Shown here: one piece after another, positions 10,841 to 21,740 of the stretch
Position numbering within the stretch: the first letter of the stretch is position 1
Layout of the letters: each line of letters starts with the position of its first letter
Origin: Chimonanthus salicifolius
Taxonomy: Eukaryota; Streptophyta; Magnoliopsida; Laurales; Calycanthaceae
NCBI GenBank assembly: GCA_013350335.1
Contig: CM023534.1
Span: 22,773,302-22,837,301, forward strand
Reading direction: 5' to 3'
DNA: 64,000 nucleotides
Program-made: the position numbers and the translations under genes
The notes under the pieces: model-generated
The model's input: only the letters and a program-made list of their open reading frames with translations
The model's database searches: none
Told to the model about the DNA's origin: nothing

Positions 10841-11262
10841 GGCCGCTCATCTTAGCACCGGTATTTTTTATTAGGAGACACGGGATAAAGTGAAATTTCC
10901 ACTTTAACCCCGCCATTTCGTATGCAGATCTTAAGTAGAGCACAACGGTGTACCTATGCGGTGAACCGAGTAGTGTACCTATAATTATGAGAAGTGCACC
11001 TTTAATTATGATCGGTACACCTATAATTATGCGTGGTGAATTGATTATTTTGAAATTAACTATAACTTTGACGGGCTGAACCCATCCACAGCAGTGCACC
11101 TATGTGGTGAACCGAGCGGCGCACCTATAATTATGAGCGGTGCACCTATAATTTTATTTTTTAAAGGGATTAGAAAGGGTGAAGGATAAAGTGGACTTTT
11201 TATATAAATTTTTTAAAACCCATGTCTCTTCGCAAAAAAATTCCGTGTTAAGATGGGCGGCC
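10841..11262. mobile_element. Mutator-type MITE with GGCCGC ends
   Basis: 422-bp non-coding element. Left end GGCCGCTCATCTTAGCAC and right complement GGCCGCCCATCTTAACAC continue as TIRs of about 50 bp. Flanked by 9-bp repeats TTCTCAATA (10,832-10,840) and TTCTCGATA (11,263-11,271), one mismatch. The interior repeats GCACCTATAATTATGAGCGG-like units five or more times. Distinct from the family at 75-523. Confidence 0.8.
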
Positions 11263-11271
11263 TTCTCGATA

Positions 11272-12420
11272 TCAATTGAGCATTTTGCATTTACATAAAG
11301 AGGAATAGGGAGTGATAATCATTAATATAAAATATATTAGTAGACTTGCAAATTGCTAAACAAAAATCTCTTAATAATTCTAGAGTCATCACTCAACTTG
11401 AATATAGAAATAAATCATGTATTTTCCTAGATGTAAATCATTAAAGTGTTAACTCGTAAGCCATTTTACCAAAATATAGAAAGACCAAATCTCTTAATAA
11501 GAGTTAATCACACTTTCCTTAAGACGCTTGGCTGTTTAGTCAATCTTGTATTTCATAATTATTTTTAGTTCTTAGTAGAGAATAAGAGATTTTATGATAA
11601 TAAAGTTAAAAATATCTATTGCACCATTTCAGCCATAAGTGGAGGTTAAAATTTGGCTGGCGATACACAGTGATAGAAATAGTGTATCGATGGCGTGATA
11701 TTTTGCCAGTAACCAGTCCGTACAATTTCTCTCTTTTCGGTTTTTCCTTCACCGAGTTCTGACACACTAAGAGAGAACGTCGTGGTTGAGTGATTTGATT
11801 GGTCGGCACGTTGCTTCACTATGCTGAGTTCTAACTCAGTCTGAAGTAAAACACAGTGGTCGGCTGCTGCCTGACTCAGTTTGAAACTAAAACTAGTGGT
11901 TTGGGACTGTTTGCACAACTGTGTGTTGAATTAGCCGAAAAACACTTTGGCTGGCTGAGTTGGGACATTGCGACGTGTTAGTTGGCATGACTCACCTATT
12001 GAAATGATACAACATGCCAAGAAAAGCTTATTGCCGCCAATGCCAAGAAATTATGCAAAACTCGATTTGTCATTTGGTAGAAACTCAATAGTATGGGTTG
12101 AGTTGGACTCTGTGAGTTGATTTTGAAAAGCGGGTTAATATGTTTTGTACTCAGGTTGATCGTGTCTGGACTTGAATCAATGAAATTGCATGGCTGAAAC
12201 TTGATTGGTTTGCATGGTTGAGTTGACTGAAAATCTAGTTGACTTGACTAATGCTCTTATTAGTCAGGTCCATGTAGCTCTCGTTACTATTTGTGAGATC
12301 CACGTAGATTAAGTTTTGTAGACAAATTGGCTAGTTCACTGCACCATTTGCTTCGATCTAAAATAATATAGCCCTTTTTTTCTTATATATTAATGTGATG
12401 CCCTCACAACAATTCATTCT
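11272..12420. other. Gene-free DNA
   Basis: No gene, RNA or clear repeat recognised. The segment 11,700-12,300 is rich in GACTGAGTTG/TTGACTTGA-like phrases but has no regular period. Confidence 0.5.
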
Positions 12421-12728
12421 GGAGTTGAAGACTTATGGATTCTAAGACTGAATTCCTTGACTTGATTTAAGAAATTGGGTCTAAATTTTATTTTGCTGAA
12501 GGTTTGTGGAAGAACGTGATTTTATTACAATTTCGACCATCCACCTTCATTGGTTTTCAATTTAAACTATAGATTTCTCCAACACGAGCCCTTGTAGAAT
12601 TGGAGTTTTAGGGGTTCTATGATTGAATTCCTTGACTTGATTTGTAGAAATCGGGTCTAAAATTTATTTTGCGGAAGGTTTGTGGAAGAATATGATTTGT
12701 ATTGCAATTTTGACTATCAACCTTCATC
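12421..12728 (+). repeat. Tandem duplication of a ~130-bp segment
   Basis: Copy 1 (12,421-12,550) and copy 2 (12,602-12,728) share TTGACTTGATTT, GGTTTGTGGAAGAA and the ending ACCTTCAT, with about 50 bp between them. Non-coding. Confidence 0.7.
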
Positions 12729-12804
12729 AGCATGTACGAATTTGTGTTCATCCTATTTGGAAAGTACTTTCAACCAAGAAGCTGGTGTATTGAGGAAACT
12801 AGAG

Positions 12805-13173
12805 GTGGGAATCACACCTCAGATTGGGGGTGAAAAATGTTCGTCTTCGACCGTGGCAAGTGCAAGACCAAATGAATTGGTGCATAACTTGAATTGGAAG
12901 ATGCGGCGCATGTGGACCAATATGTGGGCCCAAGGCCTAGTTGAGGTCGTGTGGATCTTGATCGGAGGAGACTCACATGCCCACAAGGTCAAGGGAATGA
13001 GGAAAGCTTAGGGAAAACTTGTGGAGTTAAGAAATGACACTGATCTAGTGAAGCAAGGTTAAATCAGATGGTTGAAAATACCAATAACTTGCAAAGCAAT
13101 TTTTAGGTACCAAAAAAATTTGAAATTGGATGAAATTTTAAAAGTGGATAACTTATTCAAATAGCTTTCTCGC
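12805..13173 (+). repeat. Interspersed repeat A, copy 1
   Basis: Starts GTGGGAATCACACC and ends AAAGTGGATAACTTATTC. The same sequence, with differences, occurs at 23,973-24,337. Shared landmarks include ATGTGGGCCCAAGG and GACTCACATGCCCACAAGG. Probably part of an LTR of an unidentified retroelement; no coding potential. Confidence 0.65.
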
Positions 13174-13681
13174 AATCCTATATTAGCCCGAATCCGAGTC
13201 ATGTATCTCATGTTATGGTCATTTTCGTCCAGAATTGTTGAACTGCTCTGAATCCTAATTCAACATCTTCTTAGACCGTCTATTGGCTAAATTTTTTACA
13301 ATCAAAATGAGTGATATCTTTGGAAGCTCAATCCTAGACAAATCATGGACGTGTGGGGCCTTTGGAGAGTCCTTTTTTTTTTTTTTTTCTATTTTTGCTA
13401 TTTGTGTTTGTATTACTTCATTTAATTGGTCCATAGAGTCTTAGGTGTCAATTTAGATTAATTTCATTGGTGACCTTGTATACACATGGATTGCTCCCAA
13501 TGAGAGTCCAATTCTTGTGTTCATTTGACGTTGTCCATTTCACCAAATTCGTCCAACCCTAGGTTGACCACAATTCAACCAAAGTTAGGGCTTAATTAGT
13601 CTTTTCTTTGAGGTTTTTTTGCAAGTTATTTAAAGGCCACCTCCTTAGTTGATTTTCTTAGATTAATACAATAATTTTTGG
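13174..13681 (+). other. Gene-free DNA, probably LTR-derived
   Basis: Continues downstream of repeat A; a TTATTTAAAGG motif near 13,627 could be a TATA element. Interrupted by the gypsy element inserted at 13,687. No gene seen. Confidence 0.35.
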
Positions 13682-13686
13682 ACCAA

Positions 13687-14306
13687 TGATCCGTAAGAGG
13701 ATGCTCAAATGGAAGTGTAAGAGTTGGTGAGTGAGAGATTCAAGAGAAAGAGAGAGATTTGGGAAGAAAATCCTTCCTCTTTTTGGTTTTTCTTTTTCTA
13801 TTCAAAAAGCTCTCATATACAGACTCTCTGGTGCATTTCAACTGCTAGGAACCGCACATTTACATGAAAAATCAAAAGAAAAACTGCCAGGAACTGACAC
13901 ATTTTGTGTGTCAGCTTGGATTTCAGTCGACTGAATCTCGACTAGAAGTTCCAACTGGTTAACTACAGGAGATTCAGTCGACTGAATCAAGAAGTTCAGT
14001 GTACTGAATCTCAATCAGATTTGGGACTTTGTCTAATTACCAGACTCCTAATCAGTCGACTAAATCATGGTTTTCAGTCGACTGAATTTCAGTCAGAAAA
14101 CTTTTGTAAAAATTGGGACAAAATCAGTCGACTAACTTGAGAGTTCAGTCGACTGAAACGCTTGCAGAAACTGTCTGTGTTTTTACAGACACAAAGTCAG
14201 TCGACTGAATCATGAGATTTAGTTGACTAAAGCTATTCTCGCATACATTCTTTCAGTCTCAGTCATGTTTTTGTGTACACAGTATACTGAAGATCCTCTT
14301 GGATCA
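13687..14306 (-). repeat. G2 3' LTR with CAGTCGACTG palindromes
   Basis: 620-bp LTR, minus orientation, TGATCC start at 14,306 and GGATCA end at 13,687. The segment 13,920-14,230 carries about nine copies of CAGTCGACTGAA or one-base variants. A TAAACAGGGGGAG polypurine tract (minus strand) abuts it at 14,307-14,322. Related LTRs at 25,383 and 37,573 lie in the opposite orientation. Confidence 0.8.
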
Positions 14307-14519
14307 TGGCTCCCCCTGTTTAGGGGATTTATCTCCCTCTAAATCTTAAAATTACAAATGGGGGAACTCTTTGGTTCCTTTGTCTCGACTGTACCACCTC
14401 GACTGACTTGGTAGTTTTCCCTTATTGCCGATGCGGAAAGAGTCATACTTTTCCTACCTAGTCTCCGTCACCTTCTTGTCAAGGATGCAATCTTCAACCA
14501 ATGGATCTTCTCTCTCCAC

Positions 14520-15028
14520 CTACAAGTCACCAATAAATGGCAATCGAGTGTCCTTGTCTGAGTCTTCATCAACTAGAGAAGGTTCAAACAACTTCAAATT
14601 CTCAGCATTGATAACTGAGTACATCTGCGTATATGGTGGTAGATCAAGCTGGAATGCATTGTCTCCAAGCTTCTAGTTGATTTTGAACGACCCATAATGA
14701 ATAGGTTTCAGTTTTTTTCCATCTCCCTTCAACTGTTCCTTGCTCAGTTTCAACTAACAAGATCACCCTCTTAGAATGTGCACTCCATGAGATGTTAATC
14801 ATGTCGAGCCTTATATATCTGCTCCAAGAACCATTGAGCTCTGGCCTTGTCCTTCCTCTTCCCTTCCTTCCAACTGACTGTCCGCAATGGTGAAAGCCAA
14901 ATCAAAAGGGTTTTGAGGCAAGTAGCCCAAACATACATCAAGGTAGACTAACATCCCAAGTCTTTGGATGCTTGGAATTTTAGCCTTGAAAGAGGTGCAC
15001 CATCGTTCTATTCATAACTGAAGCAAAT
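14520..15028 (-). pseudogene. Ty3-gypsy pol remnant: integrase C-terminal half to end of pol
   Basis: Minus-strand translation gives pieces typical of the end of plant gypsy polyproteins: QLKGDGKKLKPIHYGSF, LGDNAFQLDLPPY and INAENLKLFEPSLVDEDSD, ending at TAG 14,520-14,522. Upstream DNA (14,830-15,028) matches the integrase region of the sister element at about 35,930-36,200, including the segment for DSQLEGREEE. It begins directly next to the LTR stub, so everything 5' of mid-integrase is gone. Frameshifts and stops make it non-coding. Confidence 0.75.
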
Positions 15029-15031
15029 TTT

Positions 15032-15097
15032 TCATACATTCTTACAGTCCCACTCATGTTTTTGTGTACACAGTACACTGAAGTTCCTCCTGGATCA
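15032..15097 (-). repeat. G2 5' LTR stub
   Basis: 66 bp matching the outer end of the LTR at 14,241-14,306 (TGTTTTTGTGTACACAGTA shared). Its outer end carries the TSD, showing that it is the true 5' end of G2. Confidence 0.75.
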
Positions 15098-15102
15098 ACC
15101 AA

Positions 15103-15533
15103 TGACTCTAGTGGAGTTGGACATGTGAAGAACACGGGGCTAAGTGCACATGGTTTTCAGTGACACCCTTGGGATGAGAGATCCCACCTTTTGGATTGGA
15201 GAATCCAAGAAACAAGGAAGTATCATGAATCGATTTTATATTATTTCATTGCTTGAGTTTCCATTAAGCGTATTCCAATCATTCATCTTTTTATTCTCTT
15301 TTCTTTCTGATGTCTTAAATTGAATTAGAAGATGGCTCAATCTTAACTAATTCACGAACACATAAAACACTGGAAAACTTGTAGCCTTTGGCTTTCGTTC
15401 CTCAAGCCTCAACAAGTAGTCCGTTCATAGATACAGTTGAACTGCTAGGATCCATAAACTACAAGATTGATTGGATCCCTATTTCCGGGCAAGTAACGGG
15501 GTTAAGTTAAGCACCAGCCAGTGCTTGCATCAG
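15103..15533. other. Gene-free DNA between insertions
   Basis: Continues the sequence interrupted by G2 (the TSD links it to 13,686). No ORF or domain recognised. Confidence 0.45.
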
Positions 15534-15538
15534 TTAGT

Positions 15539-17289
15539 TGTTGTGCAAATTTTAAATTTATAACTCGCAAGCGCACGAACCATTTAGATAGTATAGTGAT
15601 TAAGTGCGAGGTCGAACCCATTGGAACTTAGGAAAATATATCCATGAAAATATACCATTCAATTACGTATTTTAAGAACTTTGGAAAATATGGAGAAAAA
15701 TCATAAAAATGGAGTTATTTATCTAATCTATGAGTTTTAATCTTAATTTATAAACATTGTAGATTTAAATATAGAATCTAACAATTTAACTAATTGTAAT
15801 TAAGATGGTGGCAATAATATAAAAATATAAACAATCTCAATCTAATTTAAAATACAAAATTAAGATGCAATTAAATTATTTCCAACCTAGTTCATCAATT
15901 TCACGAGTTTTTGGATTTATAAACAAAAATAAAATTAAAAACACCTAAATTACATCTGTACATATTTACAGTGGAACTGGCTCAAAGAATCAAGGAGACA
16001 TTATTTTCCATATTTTAAAAATAAAACAAAGGCCTAGAATACGGAGCTCACGTAAATCACCAATCATGCATTCAAATTTTTCATCGATAAATATTTTAAG
16101 AATTAAATCCATGGATTTCATTAAATTAAAAATCTCAAATTAAACCTTAGAATGAATAGAATTTAAACTTTATCTTCAAATCTAAAATATTTTATCGCAC
16201 TCTTAAAATAAGAGCCTTAGATCGAAGAAGGAAGTCTATTCAATCTAAATTTTCATCACATTTAATCTGAAATAATTAAAATAAATCCACACATAAACTT
16301 AATTAAAGAATAAAAATAAAATCAAATAATCATCATACATAAATTGAATAATTGGAAAACCATAGACTAAATATTTCATCACACCTCAATTTTATTAATA
16401 AAACATGAAATTGAATTACAAACCAATGGAATTTAAAAGAATAAAATACAAGAAAAATAGCTAGGAAAATTAAACAAAATACCAACCTAAAAACCCTGTA
16501 GAACCGAAGTTTCCAAAGCATCTTTTTATCCTTCCTTCACTTTTTCCTTCTCTTATTTTCTTCAACGCCCAAGTTCAGTTTTCTCAATGGGAGAGGGATA
16601 GTATTTATAGATGAAAGGAGGTGGAATGAATGGATTGGATTTAAATATTTAAATAAAGCAAGGGACACATGGAGGCCGGATATGATTTGTGCTAAATATG
16701 GAATGACTTAAAGGAGGCAAGGAGCTAAATTCGTACAAGGAAAGTGGGTGCAAAATCCCGTTCTTTACACAAGTACCATCTTGCAGCTCAGTTTTGACCT
16801 TGTTAACTTCTGAATCAGAAAAAGTCGTAAACTATAAAGTTGTAGCTCTTGAAGTCTTCTTTCCAACGTAAAAGGAATCAAAGAAATTGGACATCGGAGT
16901 GGAAATTTATCATAAAAAAACCGAACATATATCAAACCTTCCTTATTTTTCTCCCTTTCTTATTTTCTTTCTCTTTCCTTAATCCACTTGCCAAATTCGA
17001 AAATCCTCTTATATTAGCTTGTAAATTTCGAATTTCCTCTTGAAATAATGAAAATAGTATTCACACATGTGGATTTCTTTATGGGCTTTTCTTAATGGGC
17101 TTAATAATTGGACTTGAGGTCCAAAATAACTCATAATGGGCCCAGGCTTTATATTTAAGCATTTTTTCTGTCATCCTCACTTTTAAACCTGCAAAACACA
17201 AAATTATACTAATTAGATAAAATTAAATAAAATGAGGTACTAACAATAATAAATTAAGAGTAAAATATGTATTTATTTTGCACTCATCA
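15539..17289 (-). mobile_element. Solo LTR, Tat/Ogre-like Ty3-gypsy
   Basis: 1,751-bp sequence beginning TGTTGTGCAAATTTTAAATT and ending TTGCACTCATCA, with a perfect TSD TTAGT (15,534-15,538 and 17,290-17,294). The phrase AATTTATAACTCGCAAGCG near the left end matches the LTRs at 26,194 and 33,735. On the minus strand TGATGAGTGCAAAATAAATA is the 5' end. No internal region, PBS or PPT flanks it, so it is a solo LTR left by recombination. Confidence 0.8.
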
Positions 17290-17294
17290 TTAGT

Positions 17295-18219
17295 CATCAA
17301 AGCGAGATTTCTTCGAAATACTGTGTTTTCCATACTTCATTTCGGATTGCACTTTGAAGAGGATTTTTTTTCACCCTAATAGGTCAGCCTAGCTTTTTTT
17401 TTTTTTTTTTGGTTCGGTTTTGTCATATTAACTGGATTGAAAGATTAGGTGGTTCGGTTCTTACTGTGGATTGGTTGGATTGGCTTAATCTTGAGTGGTT
17501 CAGCTCAAGTAACTAGTTTAGACTAGTATTGAATCAACCATTGGACTGTTTGAAAAAAAAAATTGTATTTATTCGATTCTACTTCTATATTAATGTCTTA
17601 TTTATTTTGTTTGGTTTTGTTACTTGGGTTTTTTTTAAACCGTTTGAATGGCTTGATCACTTGCTGGATCGGTGTTATTGGACCGAAAACCAAAAATAGA
17701 AATAAAATATTTGCTCGGTCACTTTGTGAACCAATTATGTGTCTGCAATAATGTAGTGAGCTGAGTAGATGAGTGGTTTCATCATTTCATTGCACTAAGA
17801 ACCTGTTTGTTTAGATCAAACAACACTAGAGTGGTTTGGTTTCTTTTGGACCAAAAGTGGTTTGATTTGGTCTGAGTTCTGTGGACCGAACAACAACAAA
17901 GTGATTTGGATTTTTGGTCCAAAAGTGACTAATCTGGTTTCAGTTATGTGGACCGAATTACAACATTTCTAATTGATTTTGGATTGCAAAGAATCGTGCC
18001 TGGATTGATTATTGAAAACTGCAATAAATATGGTTTGGTTTACTGTTGAACCAAACAGCATTTAGAATGGTCAGTTCATTAGACAAAAGCATTAGTTTGA
18101 TCTAGATTTGGGACCAACCAATATTTTATTTAGATCCGATTATATTGGACTAACAATACTTTCGCTTGCTTAGTTTGTGCATCGAAACCGTGGTTTAGTT
18201 CTGGGATCAAATAGTACTG
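17295..18219. other. Gene-free DNA rich in TGGTTTGGTT-like phrases
   Basis: Biased towards GGTTTGG/GGACCGAA words from 17,400 to 18,200 but without regular units. Poly-T run at 17,395-17,410. No gene recognised. Confidence 0.5.
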
Positions 18220-18227
18220 CATGGGAC

Positions 18228-19003
18228 CAATGTTATTAAACTTGACCCGACCCGCGGTTGAACCGGCGGGTCAACTGTGCTCGTCAACTTAAAGGGTCGG
18301 GTGGGTTTAAAACGCGTCTGAGTTTAAAACCCGTAAAAACCCGCTCCAACCTGTGGTTCGACCCGATTTTTAATATTAACCCGCGACCCAACCCGTGAAG
18401 AATACCCGTGTTTAAAATAAAAAAAAAAAAAGAGAAAAAGAAAAACTCATGAGAAGAATGGAAAGGATGGATGTGACGTGACTTTGATGGGAGTCAAATC
18501 CCAAAGAAGGGCAACAAGACTCCTTTGGCAACAAGGCTCTTTACTCAAAATTTCAAATTTAATTTTGCTAATCTATCATATATTTTTGTAATTATGCATG
18601 ACTTACAAAATGGAACTAATTCACAATTTTGTATTTATTTCAAATTTATTGTTGCTAATCTATCATATATTTTTGTTAGTTACTAAGTTTTAACTATTAT
18701 TTTTTGGATATAACTAATATTGAGTTCTTAATGTGATTTGGATATTAATTAACAATGAATTGTTGGATGATATTTTGTTGAAATGATATAGAACATGAAT
18801 TTTGGATTATTAAAGTATTTACAGTTGTGTTTGTGAGAGTAAGTATTTATTTTTATGAAATATAATCTTAGTTAATAATTTAATATTATTTATAATATTA
18901 TATTAATTGCACGGGTTTGACTATGGTTCAACCCGGTTGAACCTTATTTAACCAACCCTTTCTACAAGACGGGTCGCTCCACGGGCCGGATTTTAAAACA
19001 TTG
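18228..19003. mobile_element. hAT-like non-autonomous element
   Basis: 776 bp with ends CAATGTTATTAAAC and (complement) CAATGTTTTAAAAT followed by GACCCG/GGCCCG, and a perfect 8-bp TSD CATGGGAC (18,220-18,227 and 19,004-19,011). GC-rich subterminal parts repeat GACCCG/GGTTGAACC motifs; the middle is AT-rich. No transposase. Superfamily inferred from the 8-bp TSD. Confidence 0.75.
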
Positions 19004-19263
19004 CATGGGACAGTAAAAGACTGTAATCTGCAGAGTCTTGGACAACAACTCGATGAGTTTGAGACGGTAATCTGAGATAGAACCAGAACTATAATTTGAA
19101 CTGCAAGGCCAACCGGTATGGTGGCCATATGGCCAGCTAGCTGGCCATATGGCCACCGTGTTTGGACTGTATGGGGCTGGTTATTTGTGGGGCTCACACT
19201 ATTTTTTGTTAAATGGCTGGCTACAGATAACACATGTGTAGCCAGCCATTTCTTTCTCTCTCC

Positions 19264-19267
<4 letters not shown>

Positions 19268-19322
<55 letters not shown>
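19268..19322. repeat. (TA)n microsatellite
   Basis: About 27 uninterrupted TA units inside the Harbinger-like element. Confidence 0.95.
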
Positions 19323-19326
<4 letters not shown>

Positions 19327-19610
19327 TTGTATATAGTTTTTGTTTGATTTTCTCTTTTTATTTATTTATTTGATTATTTTGGATTTTTTGTTTTGTTTTT
19401 GGGTATAATTTGTATATTAGGGCAAATAATTATTTTTTCTTTACTTTATTATTTTATTTTTTATACAAAAAATAAAAAATAACTCTTTACCTTTTGATTT
19501 TTTTTTCCTTTACATTTGTAAACAAAATATATGAGAAACAAAAAATTAAAATTATTCTGTACAAAAAATTAAAATTATAGATATTGAGAAACAAAAATTA
19601 AATTTTAAAG

Positions 19611-19891
19611 TTATTTTTTAAGCACTGTGTATTTTTAAAATTTCTCAAATTAAATATCCGGACTAATTATGATAGTCTGATAAAAATATTTTAAGAATTT
19701 AAAGTCTTTTGACACTTCGAAATGCTTAAAACACAGTGTTTTACAAATAAGGGTATCTTTTAGCTGTGTGGAAAATATATTTGGGAGTGTCAAAAAATCT
19801 TAAAGTCTTAAAGTATTTTTATCAGGTTATAGTAATTAGTCCGGATATTCAATTTGAGAAATTTTGGAAATACATAGTGCTTAAAAAATAA
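19611..19891 (+). mobile_element. Foldback MITE, copy 1
   Basis: 281 bp with long inverted arms (TTATTTTTTAAGCACTGTG at the left, its complement at the right) and an 8-bp direct repeat TTTTAAAG on each side (19,603-19,610 and 19,892-19,899), suggesting an 8-bp TSD. The central loop is not symmetrical, which gives it an orientation. Confidence 0.7.
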
Positions 19892-19929
19892 TTTTAAAGT
19901 TTTAAAGGAGATATCGACAACATAGACAG

Positions 19930-20208
19930 TTATTTTTTAAGCACTGTGTATTTCCAAAATTTATCAAATTGAATATCCGGACTAATTACGATAGACTGAT
20001 AAAAATGGTTTAAGACTTTAAGGTCTTGACACTCCCAAATATATTTTCCACACAACCAAGGGATACCCTTATTTGTAAAACACTGTGTTTTAAGCATTTG
20101 AGAGTGTCAAAAGACATTGAATTCTTAAAGTATTTTTATCAAACTATTGTAATTACTCCGGATATTTAATTTGAGAAATTTTGAAAATATACAGTGCTTA
20201 AAATATAA
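19930..20208 (-). mobile_element. Foldback MITE, copy 2, opposite orientation
   Basis: 279 bp with the same arms as copy 1, but its centre (ACACTCCCAAATATATTTTC ... AACACTGTGTTTTAAGC) is the reverse complement of copy 1. The two copies therefore form one ~600-bp palindrome with a 38-bp spacer. No TSD of its own was found. Confidence 0.7.
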
Positions 20209-20753
20209 CTTTAAAATTTTTAAAAAAATTTACTCCTCAATTTTTTTCCTTTACATTTGTATAAAAAAAAAATATATGAGAAACAAAAAATATGTATGTT
20301 TTGTTAATTTATTTAACTACTTGTGAAAAAAAAATGTAATATCTTTATATTTATTTTCTTTTAAATTTGTTAAAAAATGTACATAAAAAAAATAATAATA
20401 AAATATTAAAAAGTAGCTATTCTAGTTAAAATACTATACCGTGTGACGAGGCTAGTTAAAAATTATAGCCAGCCATGTCATCTAAAAAACTATTATTTAA
20501 TTATATGGCTGGGTAAATTATGTGGCATAGCCAGCCACATTTAGCCAGCCCATACCGGTTGCCCTAAATTGGACAATATTGGGACAATAACATGGCAGTA
20601 CTAGGATGGTAACAGGACAATATCTGGGACAGGAACATGACGAGTTCAGGACAAAAATCAGACAGACTGAGCAGACAACAGTAGTTCGATTTGAGAGATA
20701 ATTTTACTTAATAGAGTAGAATATTTGGGCATAGAAGTGTCCTCCATCGATTA

Positions 20754-21293
20754 TGTAATTTTGCATATTATATACCTAAATCAATACATACATTCAACCC
20801 ATGATACATCAGTCCCAAGAACCATGAATCACTTGATATTTTATAACGATCATAATATTCATAAAGCGGAAACAAACATCATAATATGAATTGTACATAC
20901 CAAAATCCATCGCTTATTAAATGTATGTTTCAGTTGTCTTTAGCTGCACTGTTTTGATCCTTATCCAAGCACAGATTCAAGTTTGATGCGCTGATCTTCC
21001 TATAACATACGATCAAGAGAAAATCCCAATGGCCTTTTGATTTCTCTCTCTTTCCCTTCCTTAGTCTCAGTGTTGTATTTTCTTAAAGTGATGGAGTTAA
21101 GAGTTGCAGAGAGAAAACTACATGGGTAGAGAGGAGGACCCAAAAGCAGTTACAAAAACTTAAACCCACTTCCCATCAAAATGGGTTTCTGTTCCTTCTT
21201 TTTACTCTCCTAACAGTTACACATACAATGAATATGGCTCCTTGTTTTAAGTCCACAATGTGTGAGACACATCAGATGAGATTAAATCTTACA
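20754..21293 (-). repeat. Probable 3' LTR of the copia fragment
   Basis: On the minus strand it starts TGTAAGATTTAATC just after the purine-rich tract. The far end is uncertain; TGTAATTTTGCA at 20,754 is the best TG...CA partner. No second LTR is present for comparison. Confidence 0.45.
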
Positions 21294-21740
21294 TTCTCTC
21301 ACTTGGCCCACATCATCATCATTATTGGATTTAAAAACAAGGTTAACATAAGGCGCGTGCATAATCCATATTCAAATAATCATAATACGGTCATCATCAT
21401 AATGTTAATAGTAAATGATCCACAAATGCGAGAAATGGCAGTTGGACATCATCTTGTCCGACATGGTATCTTCCATCACATCAACATAAGTGACCCACTT
21501 AGCACAACCCTTAAGTGAGAGATTTCATAACGGTCCGCATAAGTGTCCTAATACAAAGATTATTCTTGTTGGTGATAAACAATCACACATAATGTATATA
21601 TACAAAATATAATAAACAGGAATACAATATCAGAAATGCTATCATGATTACTCAAGTGTCAAATATCACACATAAATACATAAAACAGTCTAAAATACAT
21701 CAATAGCATCAGATACATCAGGATAAGTTACGTTCAAGGC

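Larger units (their letters stand above)
13687..15097 (-). mobile_element. Internally deleted Ty3-gypsy element (G2)
   Basis: Minus-strand element bounded by TGATCC...GGATCA ends and a perfect 5-bp TSD ACCAA (13,682-13,686 and 15,098-15,102). On + it reads: full 3' LTR (13,687-14,306), polypurine tract, 3' part of pol (14,520-15,028), then only the first 66 bp of the 5' LTR (15,032-15,097). gag, protease, RT and half of integrase are missing. The same family forms the host element at 25,383-38,076. Confidence 0.8.
19107..20564. mobile_element. PIF/Harbinger-like non-autonomous element with nested foldbacks
   Basis: Ends GGCCAACCGGTATGG and (complement) GGGCAACCGGTATGG, flanked by CAA and TAA, which would fit an eroded 3-bp TSD. 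Subterminal TGGCTGGCTA/TAGCCAGCCA motifs occur on both sides. It contains a (TA)n run at 19,268-19,322 and two foldback MITEs (19,611-19,891; 19,930-20,208). No transposase ORF. Superfamily assignment is tentative. Confidence 0.55.
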
